DNA of 64,000 nucleotides. Origin: Corylus avellana. Lineage: Eukaryota > Streptophyta > Magnoliopsida > Fagales > Betulaceae. How positions within the stretch are numbered: position 1 is the stretch's first letter; each line of letters begins with the position of its first letter. Below the pieces are notes generated by a model. The model saw only the letters and a list, made by a program, of their open reading frames with translations, did not search any database and was not told the origin of the DNA. Of the stretch, positions 24,418 through 34,462 are shown piece after piece. A program made the translations under genes and the position numbers. The stretch is from the NCBI RefSeq assembly GCF_901000735.1, contig NC_081550.1, positions 12,651,383 to 12,715,382 of the forward strand, given 5' to 3'.

Positions 24418-25786
24418 TGATTAGTACATATTTTAGCCCCTTAATTTATATGTGTTAATCTCTTAGTTGTGCTATTTTGTGTTGTTTTACATTCTTTTTG
24501 TGTTTTTGTCTATTTTTAGGTGTTTGAAGGAAAATAAAGCATTTTTGGAAGTTTCGGGCACAAAAGACAAAATTGGGAAAAAGCTAGAAGTTTTGGATCA
24601 CGCACAACCATCCAAGCGCAGTGCGATCAAGCGCACTACAGCTAGGCTCAAGTGCATCAGCACTCAAGCACAAGAGCCAGGAGCGAGCACAAGCATGTGT
24701 CCGCATGCGCAAGAAGCAGGCTCAAGTGCACATGTAGAAGGATTGAGCGCAGGCTTGCGCTTGAGTGCACCAGATGTAGGATCGAGTACACTCCTGCGCT
24801 GGAGCAAAAAGACATGTGGCCAGACTCTTTTCCACATTAAGTTAGGTTTTCCAAATCCTAGTTGGACTAGGACTTAAACCTCCAACTTTACTAGGGCTTT
24901 TAGGGTTTTTCTAAACCTATAAATAGGCCTCTAGGCCTCTAGAAAAATAGACAATTCTAGACTGAAGAATTTGGAGGCTACTTCTAGGAGTTGTTTTCGG
25001 TTCTTTCTTTTCCTTTTTTATTTTAATTATGTGTAACTAACTCTTTAGTTAGCAGCTAGATTGAAGCCATAATTATGTCTTTTTAGGATTTCAATATTGG
25101 CGCCTTCGTTACATTCATATTTTGGTATATTTAAATTGGTTATTTTCTCGTTAATTGAATTCCTCATGTGAATGTGCCTGATCATCATATGCATGTGTTT
25201 AGATCTATTATTTAAGTCAATTTGGATGACCGAGTCCTGGGATTAATAAAGTGACAACAAAATCTCATCACGGGTTCTTGGGGTAATCAACATGGAAAAC
25301 CGAGAGTAGATACCATGCCCTAGACTTCATGTGTTTGTCGATTTTCATAGATTTATGCTTCCCTAAAGAACAACTTAGTAGATACCATGCTAAATCCTTT
25401 GGGGAAGAAAAGAATTAGAGTAGATACCATGCCTAATTGATTGTTTAGGGAGATCAATAGCTTAAGGAGAAGATACCATGCGCTTAGGTTGGAAAGCATT
25501 AAATATACCGGTATGATTGTGACATTGGCATATAGTTATCTTATTTAGTTTGATTAGTGGTGGATATCAAAACCCTAACTTTTTTATTATCTTTATCTCT
25601 TTCAACATATCAATTTCATGACAATTCTGATATTTAAATTTGAAAAATTAAATCTAATCAAAATCAACAATCCTTGTGGGAATGATCTCGTACTTGAACC
25701 CTATACTATCGTTTTGATCTCGTGCACTTGCGAGTAAAAAGTACCAAGTATTTGCCTATTAATTTAGGTAGGTATTTGGCACAACA
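24418..25786 (+). mobile_element. 3' LTR of element III (family B, cassette Y)
   Basis: Begins TGATTAGTACATATTTTAG and ends GGTATTTGGCACAACA. TATA box TATAAATAG at 24918-24926; cassette Y at about 24590-24815. GTAGATACCATGCC motifs recur at about 25300-25485. It is clearly the partner of 16010-20172 once nested inserts are removed. The right flank is satellite DNA, but at a different repeat phase from the left flank, and no target duplication is visible. Confidence 0.92.
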
Positions 25787-26217
25787 CCCACCTAAGCTCA
25801 CTACTAAACAATAACTTTTTTTGGAAATTTTGTAGCCCCGATCCCGTCGGAACGACTCGAATCTCTTCGTGCCACTCGTCGGCAAGATCGCCTCGAACAT
25901 TTGCACACGCTCTTAAAATTTTAGGCCAATCGGATGAAGTTGTATTTTAACAACTAGGAACAAAGCCAATGGGCCAAACGAAATGCTCTCGTAGTGATAA
26001 GTGCAAACCCGGAATTGTTTGACACGAAAATTTACGAGCTTGTGCAAAACTTTGAGGTGATTATGTCGACGGGTGCCACGAAGTGATTCGGGTTCGTTTG
26101 CCTCGCTATGTTCACTATTGAAAGATAACTTTTTCTAGATGTTCGGTAGCGTCGTTCCCCCCGGAATGACTCAAATCTCTTTAAGCCACCCGTTGACAAG
26201 ATCGCCTTGAACAACTG
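25787..26217. repeat. Satellite array, unit about 313 bp (right block)
   Basis: About 1.4 further units of the same satellite (TTCACTACTGAA..., CCGTTGACAAGATCGCC). The right end passes into copia-derived sequence at about 26218 without a recognisable junction signature. Confidence 0.9.
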
Positions 26218-26720
26218 GATCAATCAAATTCCCATGCCCGAGATGAGGCTATGAGAAGCCTCATGTATTATATGAGCTAGACAAGATGTATGATATACAA
26301 TTAAGCATAGTCAGCAAATATCAATCAAATCGTGATTTCCAAAAGTCTACCATAGGGTATGTCTTTACCCTACGTAGATGAGCCTTTTAGTGGGAGAATT
26401 GTCAAGGAATCTTGGATTGTTGACTCCGCAATGGAAGCCGATATGCTGCAGCTTGTGAGACTGCAAAGGAAGCAGTCTGGCTTAGGTTGTTCCTAGTGGA
26501 TCTTAGTGTCATAAGGATAGAGCAAACTCATATTACATTGTTTCATGACAACGATGGAATAATTGTAGAATCCAATGAACTAAGGAACCATAGGATTGGT
26601 AATCACAACGAGCAAGAGTATCTTCCCATCAAAAAGATAGTATCTCGATTAGATACAGTTATAGTTAAGATTCCATTGGCTGAGGTTTTGACCTACCCAT
26701 TCAATAAGACCTTTCCATAG
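26218..26720 (+). pseudogene. Ty1/copia RT-RNase H fragment
   Basis: Pieces in shifting frames match the end of copia pol: AMRSLMYYM, then DIQLSIVSKYQSN, DFQKSTIGYVFTL, VDSAMEADMLQL (the usual DSTMEAEY motif), then an open stretch FLVDLSVI...ITLFHDNDG (usual DNSGA) ...IGNHNEQEYLPIKKIVSRLD ... ADP-like TYPFNKTFP. It lacks most of pol and has several frameshifts and stops, so it is a dead fragment. Copia LTR-like sequence follows directly. Confidence 0.85.
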
Positions 26721-26796
26721 GAGATTTTAAAATCTCGCTTGGTATAAATGGGGAGTCAAATGTGTGCCTATTTGGAATTACGGGCAAGTGGGAGTT

Positions 26797-27973
26797 CGTT
26801 GGGGATTGTGCCCTAAATGTTGGGACTATGTATGCAAATCAAAATTTGCTCAGTGGAATGAATCATATTCCCATGCCCGAGAAAACTTTATGAAGAACAT
26901 ATGAAGAACAGTTGCTATTTCACCAAATAGCAAGAACAAAGATGACTTACTTGAAGATCTACGGCAACGCCTTGGCTATAAGCAAAGAACTTTTTATTTT
27001 TCTTCTCCAAGAACACAGTTGATTGAGACCTCTAGATCTTCTCACCAATGACTGATTATAATCGAGTGTGGGCTCTTACTTAGCTCTTCAAATCTTAAAC
27101 TTTTATTCTTCGTGAGTTAATAAAATGAACTTAATAATTTTCAAAGAGTTTCTGAAAACAATGTATCAAGAGAACTTGATAGGATGATTTGAAAGCCTTA
27201 GTTCTCTATTTATCGGCTTAGTAGGGAAGAGAATTTTCAGATCTTAGCCATGTGGGACGAGGAGCAGAAGACTAGTCCTAGTAGCAGTAGGACAAGGCAT
27301 GGACGGCTAGGGTTTCACCCTAGCCTCCATGCCATTGCCACATGGGCTAGGGAGAAATTCTCCCTGCATGGTTCCCTTGCCTTGGGAACCAGGCCTGGGA
27401 TTAAATCCCTGGCCCCTTCTCTTACTGTCCAACATCCTTATGCACCCCATGCATGAGTAAGGCCGATGGGTTTATCCCAAGCCCAATCTCATATACACTC
27501 TCTAGCCCATGTTTTAAATAAATAAAACACTTAGCCCAATAAATAAGAAAGCCTTAGTATGGTTAGCTTATATCAGCTTGGTGAGAGACCTAAAGGAAAA
27601 AATAATTATTGGCTTAAATATTTCTGTAATCATGTCTCTCTAACATTCGTTACGCGATAATATTTTAATCACAATTAATTTTACTAAATATTGTGACTGC
27701 ACTCCAATAAATATTTTTAATTAAATAATTAATCACTTTGACTTACTTAACATTGACTTATGATTCCTCCATGAAATCTTCCGTAGCAAAATTAAGGTTA
27801 AAGATACTGTCACTTAATTCTCATAATGTGTAAATCACATACATATTTTGGTATGCCAACCAATAAAATAGCAATACGTGTCATTCTTAATAAAAAAATA
27901 TATATAAATATATTAAACTAAAAAATTAATTTTCTTTTTAAACAATTAATTATCTATTTTAGTTTAAAAGAAT
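26797..27973 (+). mobile_element. Copia LTR-like sequence downstream of the RNase H fragment
   Basis: After a purine-rich GGCAAGTGGGAG tract the sequence TTGGGGATTGTGCCCTAAA looks like the start of a copia LTR. I could not fix its right end; the region to 27973 has no gene and no other clear feature. The short ORF at 27250-27456 has no recognisable domain. Confidence 0.45.
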
Positions 27974-27978
27974 AAAGG

Positions 27979-28526
27979 TGTTGATACATTTTTTGGTCCA
28001 ATAGTCTCCAATCGGTGTGAACGGCACACGTTCTTCGCGTTCTTCGTGGCATCCTTGATCTTCAATTTCGTTGGTCTTCGTGCTTCTTTAACTCCTGCAA
28101 AATAATAGGCCATAAAGAGAACTCGCCGGTGGGGTGCCGGCGGGTCTCACTCCAATGCCTAAGTTAGTTTCGTTCAGAGTTTGAGATTCTCAAGAATGTG
28201 GATGTATTGCCTACCTTAGGCTCCATAGCATGTGCCTATATATAGTGTAGGTTGCCTGATGATTAAAATGGTAACAGAGGAGGAAAATGGGATTCAAGAG
28301 TGATTGATTGGGGAATTAATAATCCGGTCTCCTGACTGTTATGGTCAATGTGAAACTGCCATTGCAATCAATGTGATTTCGATCATTAATTTGGTGGTTA
28401 CGAACGGTATATGCGCCCCCAGTCATTAATGTGCTTGACCGTTATGAATGAGATATATGTTTGGATGTTAATCTTAGACTTTCTCTTGACTTTTGATATT
28501 TTGACCCATATTTTAGAGGTACAATA
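27979..28526 (-). mobile_element. 3' LTR (minus sense) of the Tat-type non-coding element
   Basis: About 548 bp, near-identical in plan to 32158-32697 (shared tracts such as GGTGGGGTGCCGGCGGGTCT). The outer end is TGTTGATACA on the plus strand; the inner end has TATTGT in place of TGTTGT on the minus strand. A G-rich tract (minus strand AAGGAATTTGTGGGG) lies just inside at about 28530-28548 and fits a polypurine tract. Target duplication AAAGG at 27974-27978. Confidence 0.88.
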
Positions 28527-31500
28527 GTTACCCCACAAATTCCTTTATCCGAGGAACTTGGATAAGGGAATTTTAGCATGTCTTGGGGATTCCACTGCCT
28601 ATTCTACTCAACACCCGAGGATAAAAATCAAGACCCGAGGGTGAAAACCAAGACCCGTGGGTGAAAACCGGAACCTGAGGGCAAAAACTGAGACCCTTTC
28701 TTCAAGACTTGGTTGAAAAACCAAGTAATCACCTTCTTTTACCCGAAGGTAAAACCGACCCAAGGATAGAAAACAATCATCTTCAATATCCGAGGGTTGA
28801 ATCCGAGACTCGAGGATAAAAACCGAGACCCTCTCAAGACTTGGTTGAAAAACAAGGTAATAATCTTCTTTGATCCGAGGGGTGGACCCGAGACCCAAGG
28901 ATAAAAACCAAGATCCTTTCTTCAAGACTTGGTTGAGAAACCAAATAATAATCTTCTTTCATCCGAGGAGTGGATCGAGGGTAGTGTCCGACCCCCCTTG
29001 TTGTTTTGAATCTGATGGTATTCTTTGTTTTTTGCCGGGTTGTCTCCTGTTCTTGTTTCTGAGACAAGAGATTTTTTTGTTAAGAGTTTACTCCCTTGTT
29101 ACCGAGGTGGGAGATTTTTTTGCTAAGGGTTTACTCCCTAGTTTCCGAGGCCGAAGATTTTGTTTTGTTAAGGGTTTACTCCCTAGTTCCCGAGGCGGGA
29201 GATTTTTTTTGCTAAGGGTTTACTCCCTAGTTCTCGAGGCGGGAGATTTTTTTTTCTAAGGGTTTACTCCCTAGTTCTCGAGGCGGGAGATTTTTTTTTG
29301 TTAAGGGTATTCTCCCTAGTTCCCGAGGTGGAAGATTTTTTGCTAAGGATTTACTACCTTGTTTTCAAGAGCGCTTTGTTCACTTTCTGAGGATGTTGCT
29401 TTGTTCCTTTTTCTAGGATAAAATCCCGACCACCCTTCTGAATCCAAGGATGAAAAGCTGACCACTCTTTTGAATCTGAGGATGAAAGCCCAACCACCCT
29501 TTTGAATCCAAGGGTGAAAAATCCGAGGATGAAAGCCCAACTACCCTTTTGAAGACAAGGGTGAAAAATTTGACGATGAAAGCCAGAGCGCCTTTTTGAA
29601 TCCGAGGGTGAAAAGTCTAAGGATGAAAAGCTGACCACCCTTTTGAATCTGAGGGTGAAAAGTCCGAGGATGAAATCCCAACCACCCTTTTGAATCCAAG
29701 GATGAAAAGCTAATCACCCTTTCGAATCCGGGGGTGAAAAGTACGAGGATAAAAAGCTGATCACCCTTTCGAATCCGAGGGTGAAAAGTACGAGGATGAA
29801 AAATTGACCACCTTTTTGAATCAAAGGGTGAAAAGCCCGAGGATGAAAGCCCAACCACCCTTTTGAATCCGAGGGTGAAAAATTCGAGGATGAAAGCCCA
29901 AATACCCTTTTGAATCCAAGGGTGAAAAATCTGACTATGAAAGCCAGAGCGTCCTTTTGAATCCGAGGGTGAAAAGTCCAAAGATGAAAAGCTGACCACC
30001 ATTTGAATCTGAGGGTGAAAAGTCCGAGGATGAAAGCCCAACCACCCTTTTGAATCCGAGGATGAAAAGCTGATCACCCTTTCGAATCCGAGGGTGAAAA
30101 GTACGAGAATGAAAAGCTAACCACCTTTTTGAATTCAAGGGTGAAAAGCCCGAGGATGAAAGCCCAACGACCCTTTTGAATTCGAGGGTGAAAAATCCAA
30201 GGATGAAAAGCTGATCGCCCTTTTAAATCCGAGGGTGAAAAGTCCGAGGATGAAAGCCCAAGCACCCTTTTGAATCAGAGGGTGAAAAGTCTGAGGATAA
30301 AAAGCTGACCACCCTTTTGAATACAAGGGTGAAAAGTTCGAGGATGAAATCCCAACCACCCTTTTGAATCCGAGGGTGAAAAATTCAAGGATGAAAAGCT
30401 GATCATCCTTTTGAATTCGAGGGTGAAAAGTCCGAGGATGAAAAGCTGACCCTCTTTGAATCCGAGGGTGAAAAGCCCGAGGATGAAAGCCCAACCACCC
30501 TTTTGAATCCGATGGTGAAAAATTCGAGGATGAAAGCCCAACCACCCTTTTGAATCCAAGGGTAAAAAATCTGACGATGAAAGCCAGAGCACCCTTTTGA
30601 ATCCGAGGGTGAAAAGTCCAAGGATGAAAAGCTAACCACCCTTTTGAATCTGAGGGTGAAAAGTCCGAGGATGAAAGCCTAACCACCCTTTTGAATCCGA
30701 GGATGAAAAGCTGATCACCCTTTCAAATCCGAGGGTGAAAAGTACGAGGATGAAAAGCTGACCACCTTGTTGAATCCAAGGGTGAAAAGCCTGAGGATAA
30801 AAGCCCAACCACCCTTTTGAATCCGAGGGTGAAAAATCCAAGGATGAAAAGCTGATCGCCCTTTTGAATCCAAGAGTGAAAAGTCCGAGGATGAAAGCCT
30901 GAGCGCCCTTTTGAATCCAAGGGTGAAAAGTCTGTGGATGAAAGGCTGACCACCCTTTTGAATATGAGGGTGAAAAGCTCGAGGATGAAATCCCAACCAC
31001 CCTTTTGAATCCAAGAGTGAAAAATTCAAGGATGAAAAGCTAATCACCCTTTTGAATCCGACGGTGAAAAGTCCGAGGATGAAAGCCCAACCACCCTTTT
31101 GAATTCGGGTGAAAAATCTGAGGATGAAAGCCCGAGTTCCCTTTTGAATCCGTGGGTGAAAAGTCCGTGGATGAAAAGCTGACCACCTTTTTGAATTTTA
31201 GAGTGAAAAGTCCGAGGATGAAAGCCCAACCACCCTTTTAAAATCCGAGGGTGAAAAGTCCGAGGATGAAAAGCTGACCACCATTTTGAATCCGAGGGTG
31301 AAAAGCCTGAGGATGAAAGCTCAACCACCCTTTTTAATCTGAGGGTGGAAAATCCGAGGATGAAAGCCAGAGGGCCCTTTTGAATCCGAGGGTGAAAAGT
31401 CCAAGGATGAAAGCCCAACCACCCTTTTGAATCCGAGGGTGAAAAATCTAAGGATGAAAGCCCGAGCACCCTTTTGAATCCGTGGGTGAAAAGTCCGTAG

Positions 31501-32157
31501 ATGAAAAGCTGACCACCTTTTTGAATCTGAGGGTGAAAAGTCCGAGGATGAAAGCCCAACCACCCTTTTTAAATCCGGGGGTGAAAAGTTCGATGATAAA
31601 AAGCTGACCACTCTTTTGAATCCAAGGGTGAAAAGCCCGATGATGAAAGCCCAACCACCCTTTTGAATCCGAGGGTGAAAAATCCGATCATCCTACCTTT
31701 GACCAACTAGTTCTGACCCATTCATGCTTGAAGAATGGTGAATCCGGATGACAAATCCCGTAATTTAATACCTTTACCGATATGTCACCCAGAATCAATC
31801 CATTGAATTACAAGAAGATAAAGGGGAATTGATGTGTAAAAATATAAAGTTTCTAGGATTTGCAATTGGATTGAATTTTTCTCCTCACGTATGTTCTTCA
31901 ATATAAATTAGCGAGATGAACAGGAAAACTTATCTTGTTGTCAAGATGTAGGCTAACACCGATTTGGCGCTATTGGGCGCAGTTGAGATGCATGAACGTA
32001 TATTCGTGCAGATCTGTTACAAACGAACATGTATTTGTCTAGGGACAAAGATTTTTGCGGAAGAAAAATCATCAACCGATATGAACGCATGATCATCACC
32101 ATTACGGATTTTTAATTTCGTAAGAACAAATAGTCATTCCCACAGGCGGTTCCAAAC
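28527..32157 (-). repeat. Internal region of the Tat-type element: three minisatellite arrays, non-coding
   Basis: From left to right: (1) about 28608-28985, degenerate repeats around CCGAGGGTGAAAACCAAGAC and AAGACTTGGTTGAAAAACCA; (2) about 29065-29365, six to seven units of about 45 bp built on TTTACTCCCTAGTTCCCGAG; (3) about 29400-31690, about 48 units of 47 bp with core CCGAGGGTGAAAAGTCCGAG. Then about 450 bp of unique leader. No gag or pol motif is visible. The many open frames in array 3 result from a 47-bp unit lacking stops on the minus strand. Confidence 0.85.
32137..32157 (-). promoter_or_regulatory. Primer-binding site of the Tat-type element (degenerate)
   Basis: The minus strand reads TTGGAACCGCCTGTGGGAAT, close to the TGGCGCCGTCTGTGGGAA type seen just inside the 5' LTR of plant Tat-lineage gypsy elements. 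It directly abuts the LTR at 32158 and fixes the element on the minus strand. Confidence 0.65.
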
Positions 32158-32697
32158 TATTAATACATTTTTTGGTCCAACAGTCTCCGATTGGTGTGAA
32201 CGTGTTCTTCGCGTTCTTCCTAGAAATCCTTGTCTTCAATTTCATTGGTCTTCGTGCTTCTTTAATTCTTGCAAAATAATAGCCCATTAGGAGAACTCGC
32301 CGGTGGGGTGCCGGCGGGTCTCACTCCGATGCCTAAGTTAGCTTCTTTCAGAGTTTGATATTCCCAAGAATGTGAATGTATTGCCTACCTTTGGCTCCAT
32401 AGTATGTGCCTATATATAGTGTAGGTTGCCTGATGATTAAAATGGTAACTAGACAAGGAAAATGGGATTCAAGAGTGATTGATGGGTGAATAAATAACCC
32501 TGTCTCCTGACCGTTATAGTCAATGTGAAATCGTCATTGCAATCAATGTGATTTTGGTCATTAATTTGGTGGTTACGAACGGGATATGTGCCCCTAGTCA
32601 TTAATGTGCTTGACCGTTATGAATGAAATATTTGGATGTTAATCCTAGACTTTCTCTTGACTTTTGATATTTTGATTTGTATTTTAGAAGTACAACA
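32158..32697 (-). mobile_element. 5' LTR (minus sense) of the Tat-type element
   Basis: About 540 bp, partner of 27979-28526. The outer end is TACAACA on the plus strand (TGTTGTA on the minus). It is followed by AAAGG (32698-32702), a perfect match to the duplication on the other side, so 27979-32697 is one complete insertion. Confidence 0.9.
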
Positions 32698-32702
32698 AAA
32701 GG

Positions 32703-33109
32703 TAATATATGAATATAATAAAAAAGTCGCATTTTGACACACTTTGGTAGTTTGATGGACCACTTTAGCACTTTTTAAAAATGGTTATTAATTGAGGGAG
32801 TTTATTTTTAATTTTTTCCAAAAAAATGAAAATAGTGAATAAAAAAAAAACAGTGGTACCTTTAGAAGGCTATGATACCTTGTAAATTTTGAAAATTACA
32901 CATTTATCCCTATAAATATTGTGGGACCATTGTATTGATATTTATAACTATTAGACAACCATATAACATCTACCTACAATTATGAGTGGTTACAACTATT
33001 CAGCTTCTATCTAACTATACATTTTGGAATGTTTTGTATTCAATTTGTTGTGTGATCTCTTTGATTATCAAATTATTATTATTTTCAACAATGAATGAGT
33101 CTCTCCAGT
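32703..33109. other. AT-rich intergenic stretch
   Basis: No gene, repeat or structured element recognised. Confidence 0.5.
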
Positions 33110-33336
33110 GTCTTCAGATTCACTACTCAACTAGGAAGAATAAGTCCCCCCGCCCCTCTTCTCCAGCCATGACTCTCAAACTCAACTTCGATGCAAGGCT
33201 GCGGTGTACATGCATCATCCAATATCCCTGTGACCCCAACATTGGCGAAGCCCTAACAGCTCTCCATGCTGCCCAAAACATCATTTTAGAAGGCGAGTCT
33301 CTCACTGTCATCCTAGCTCTCAATCAACCTGATTGA
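33110..33336 (+). pseudogene. RNase H-like (RVT_3-type) fragment
   Basis: The reading starts MTLKLNFDAR and continues PNIGEALTALHAAQ and ILEGESLTVILALNQPD. This resembles the E...A and D/E-S motifs of the RNase H-like domain found in plant LINEs and related host genes. The segment is much shorter than the domain (about 55 residues against about 120) and lacks its middle. A decayed LINE remnant is most likely; a host pseudogene is possible. Confidence 0.5.
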
Positions 33337-33403
33337 AAAATGTTCCACACCTCCTATTCGTTGTTTGTCTTATTTCTTTTCTTGCACTCTTACAAAAACA
33401 AAA

Positions 33404-34117
33404 GGGTAAAGTTCATATACCCCCCTCAAACTATCACCTAATTGACAATGTCCTCCTTAAACTTTTAATTGTGACAATGTCCCCTCCAAACTATTAAAAT
33501 ATTGTCAATGTCCCCCCAAGGCTAGCAATAAGACAAAAATGCCCCTATAAATTTTTATATAAGACAAAAATATCCTTATAAATTAAAAAAAAAAAAAATT
33601 GATTTTTTTAGAAAACGACAAATTTTAATTTAAAAATAATATTTAAAAAAAAAAACAATTTTTTTAAACAAAAATTTTTATTTTTTTTTAAAAAAAGGGA
33701 AATTTTTATTTTTTAAAAAACTACTTTTTTTATTTAGTTTTAAAAAACAAAAATTTCATTTTATTAAGAGAATTTTTTTAAAAAAAAAACGTAAATTTTT
33801 ATTTAAATAAAATTATAAAACAAAATTAAAATAAAATAAACAAAAATTTTCAATTTAAAAAAAAAAAAAAAATCGAAAATTTTTTTTCTTATAAAATTGA
33901 TTTTAAAAAAGAAAAAATTGGGTAAGTTTAGATTTTTCTTTTTTTTTTTTTTGGTTAGTTTTTGGTTTTTTCTAGAAGTTTTAGTATTTTTGTTTATATT
34001 TTACTAAGGGTAATTTCGTCTTTTTGATAGTTTGGAGGGAATATTGTCACAATTGAAAGTTTGAAAAAGACATTGTCAATTGAGTGGTAGTTTGAGGGAG
34101 TTATGTAGACTTCCTCC
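33404..34117. mobile_element. Mutator-like MITE, 714 bp, with 9-bp target duplication
   Basis: Long imperfect terminal inverted repeats: the left end GGGTAAAGTTCATATACCCC mirrors the right end (reverse complement GGAGGAAGTCTACATAACTC). Both continue CTCAAACTA, and a second shared block, GACAATGTC, lies inside. Perfect 9-bp direct repeats AAAACAAAA flank it (33395-33403 and 34118-34126), as expected for Mutator-like elements. The inside is almost only A/T homopolymer. The flank is low complexity, which lowers the weight of the duplication. Confidence 0.75.
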
Positions 34118-34462
34118 AAAACAAAAATTACAGTCTGAACAATGCTCCCACCAATAGCCACGTCCGCCAGCCTCATTATCATGTTTTTGGCTTTCTTGTC
34201 TTTTTATTATTATTATTTAACCTTAGAGAAAGAAATCCATGTATTAAACGGAGTTATATATACAGATTGCCTGAACTGCTTTAAACAATGCACATTGAGG
34301 AGCATTCGAGTCTTTCAACCGCACCAAGCTATACTATACACATCTGAGCGAGAGTGGTGAATTCCCTAGGTACTCACTCTTGTAAGTTGAAGCTAGAATA
34401 GCAAAAAGAAAAACCGCAAAGCAAAAGCACTAAAACCCGAGACAAAATTTTTCCGCTTTCCG

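Noticed and set aside
24467..24877. 136-codon frame in the element III 3' LTR (also 16062-16262)
   Set aside because: Lies across the cassette-Y region of an LTR; not kept in other family-B LTRs.
28870..29259. 129-codon plus-strand frame in the Tat-type element
   Set aside because: Reads through the 45-bp TTTACTCCCTAG array on the antisense strand of the element; repeat artefact.
29343..31654. Many overlapping minus-strand open frames of 60-180 codons with repeated FHPRIQKGG / SSSDFSPSDSKGW peptides
   Set aside because: They come from a stop-poor 47-bp minisatellite read in all three frames; no gene structure or domain.
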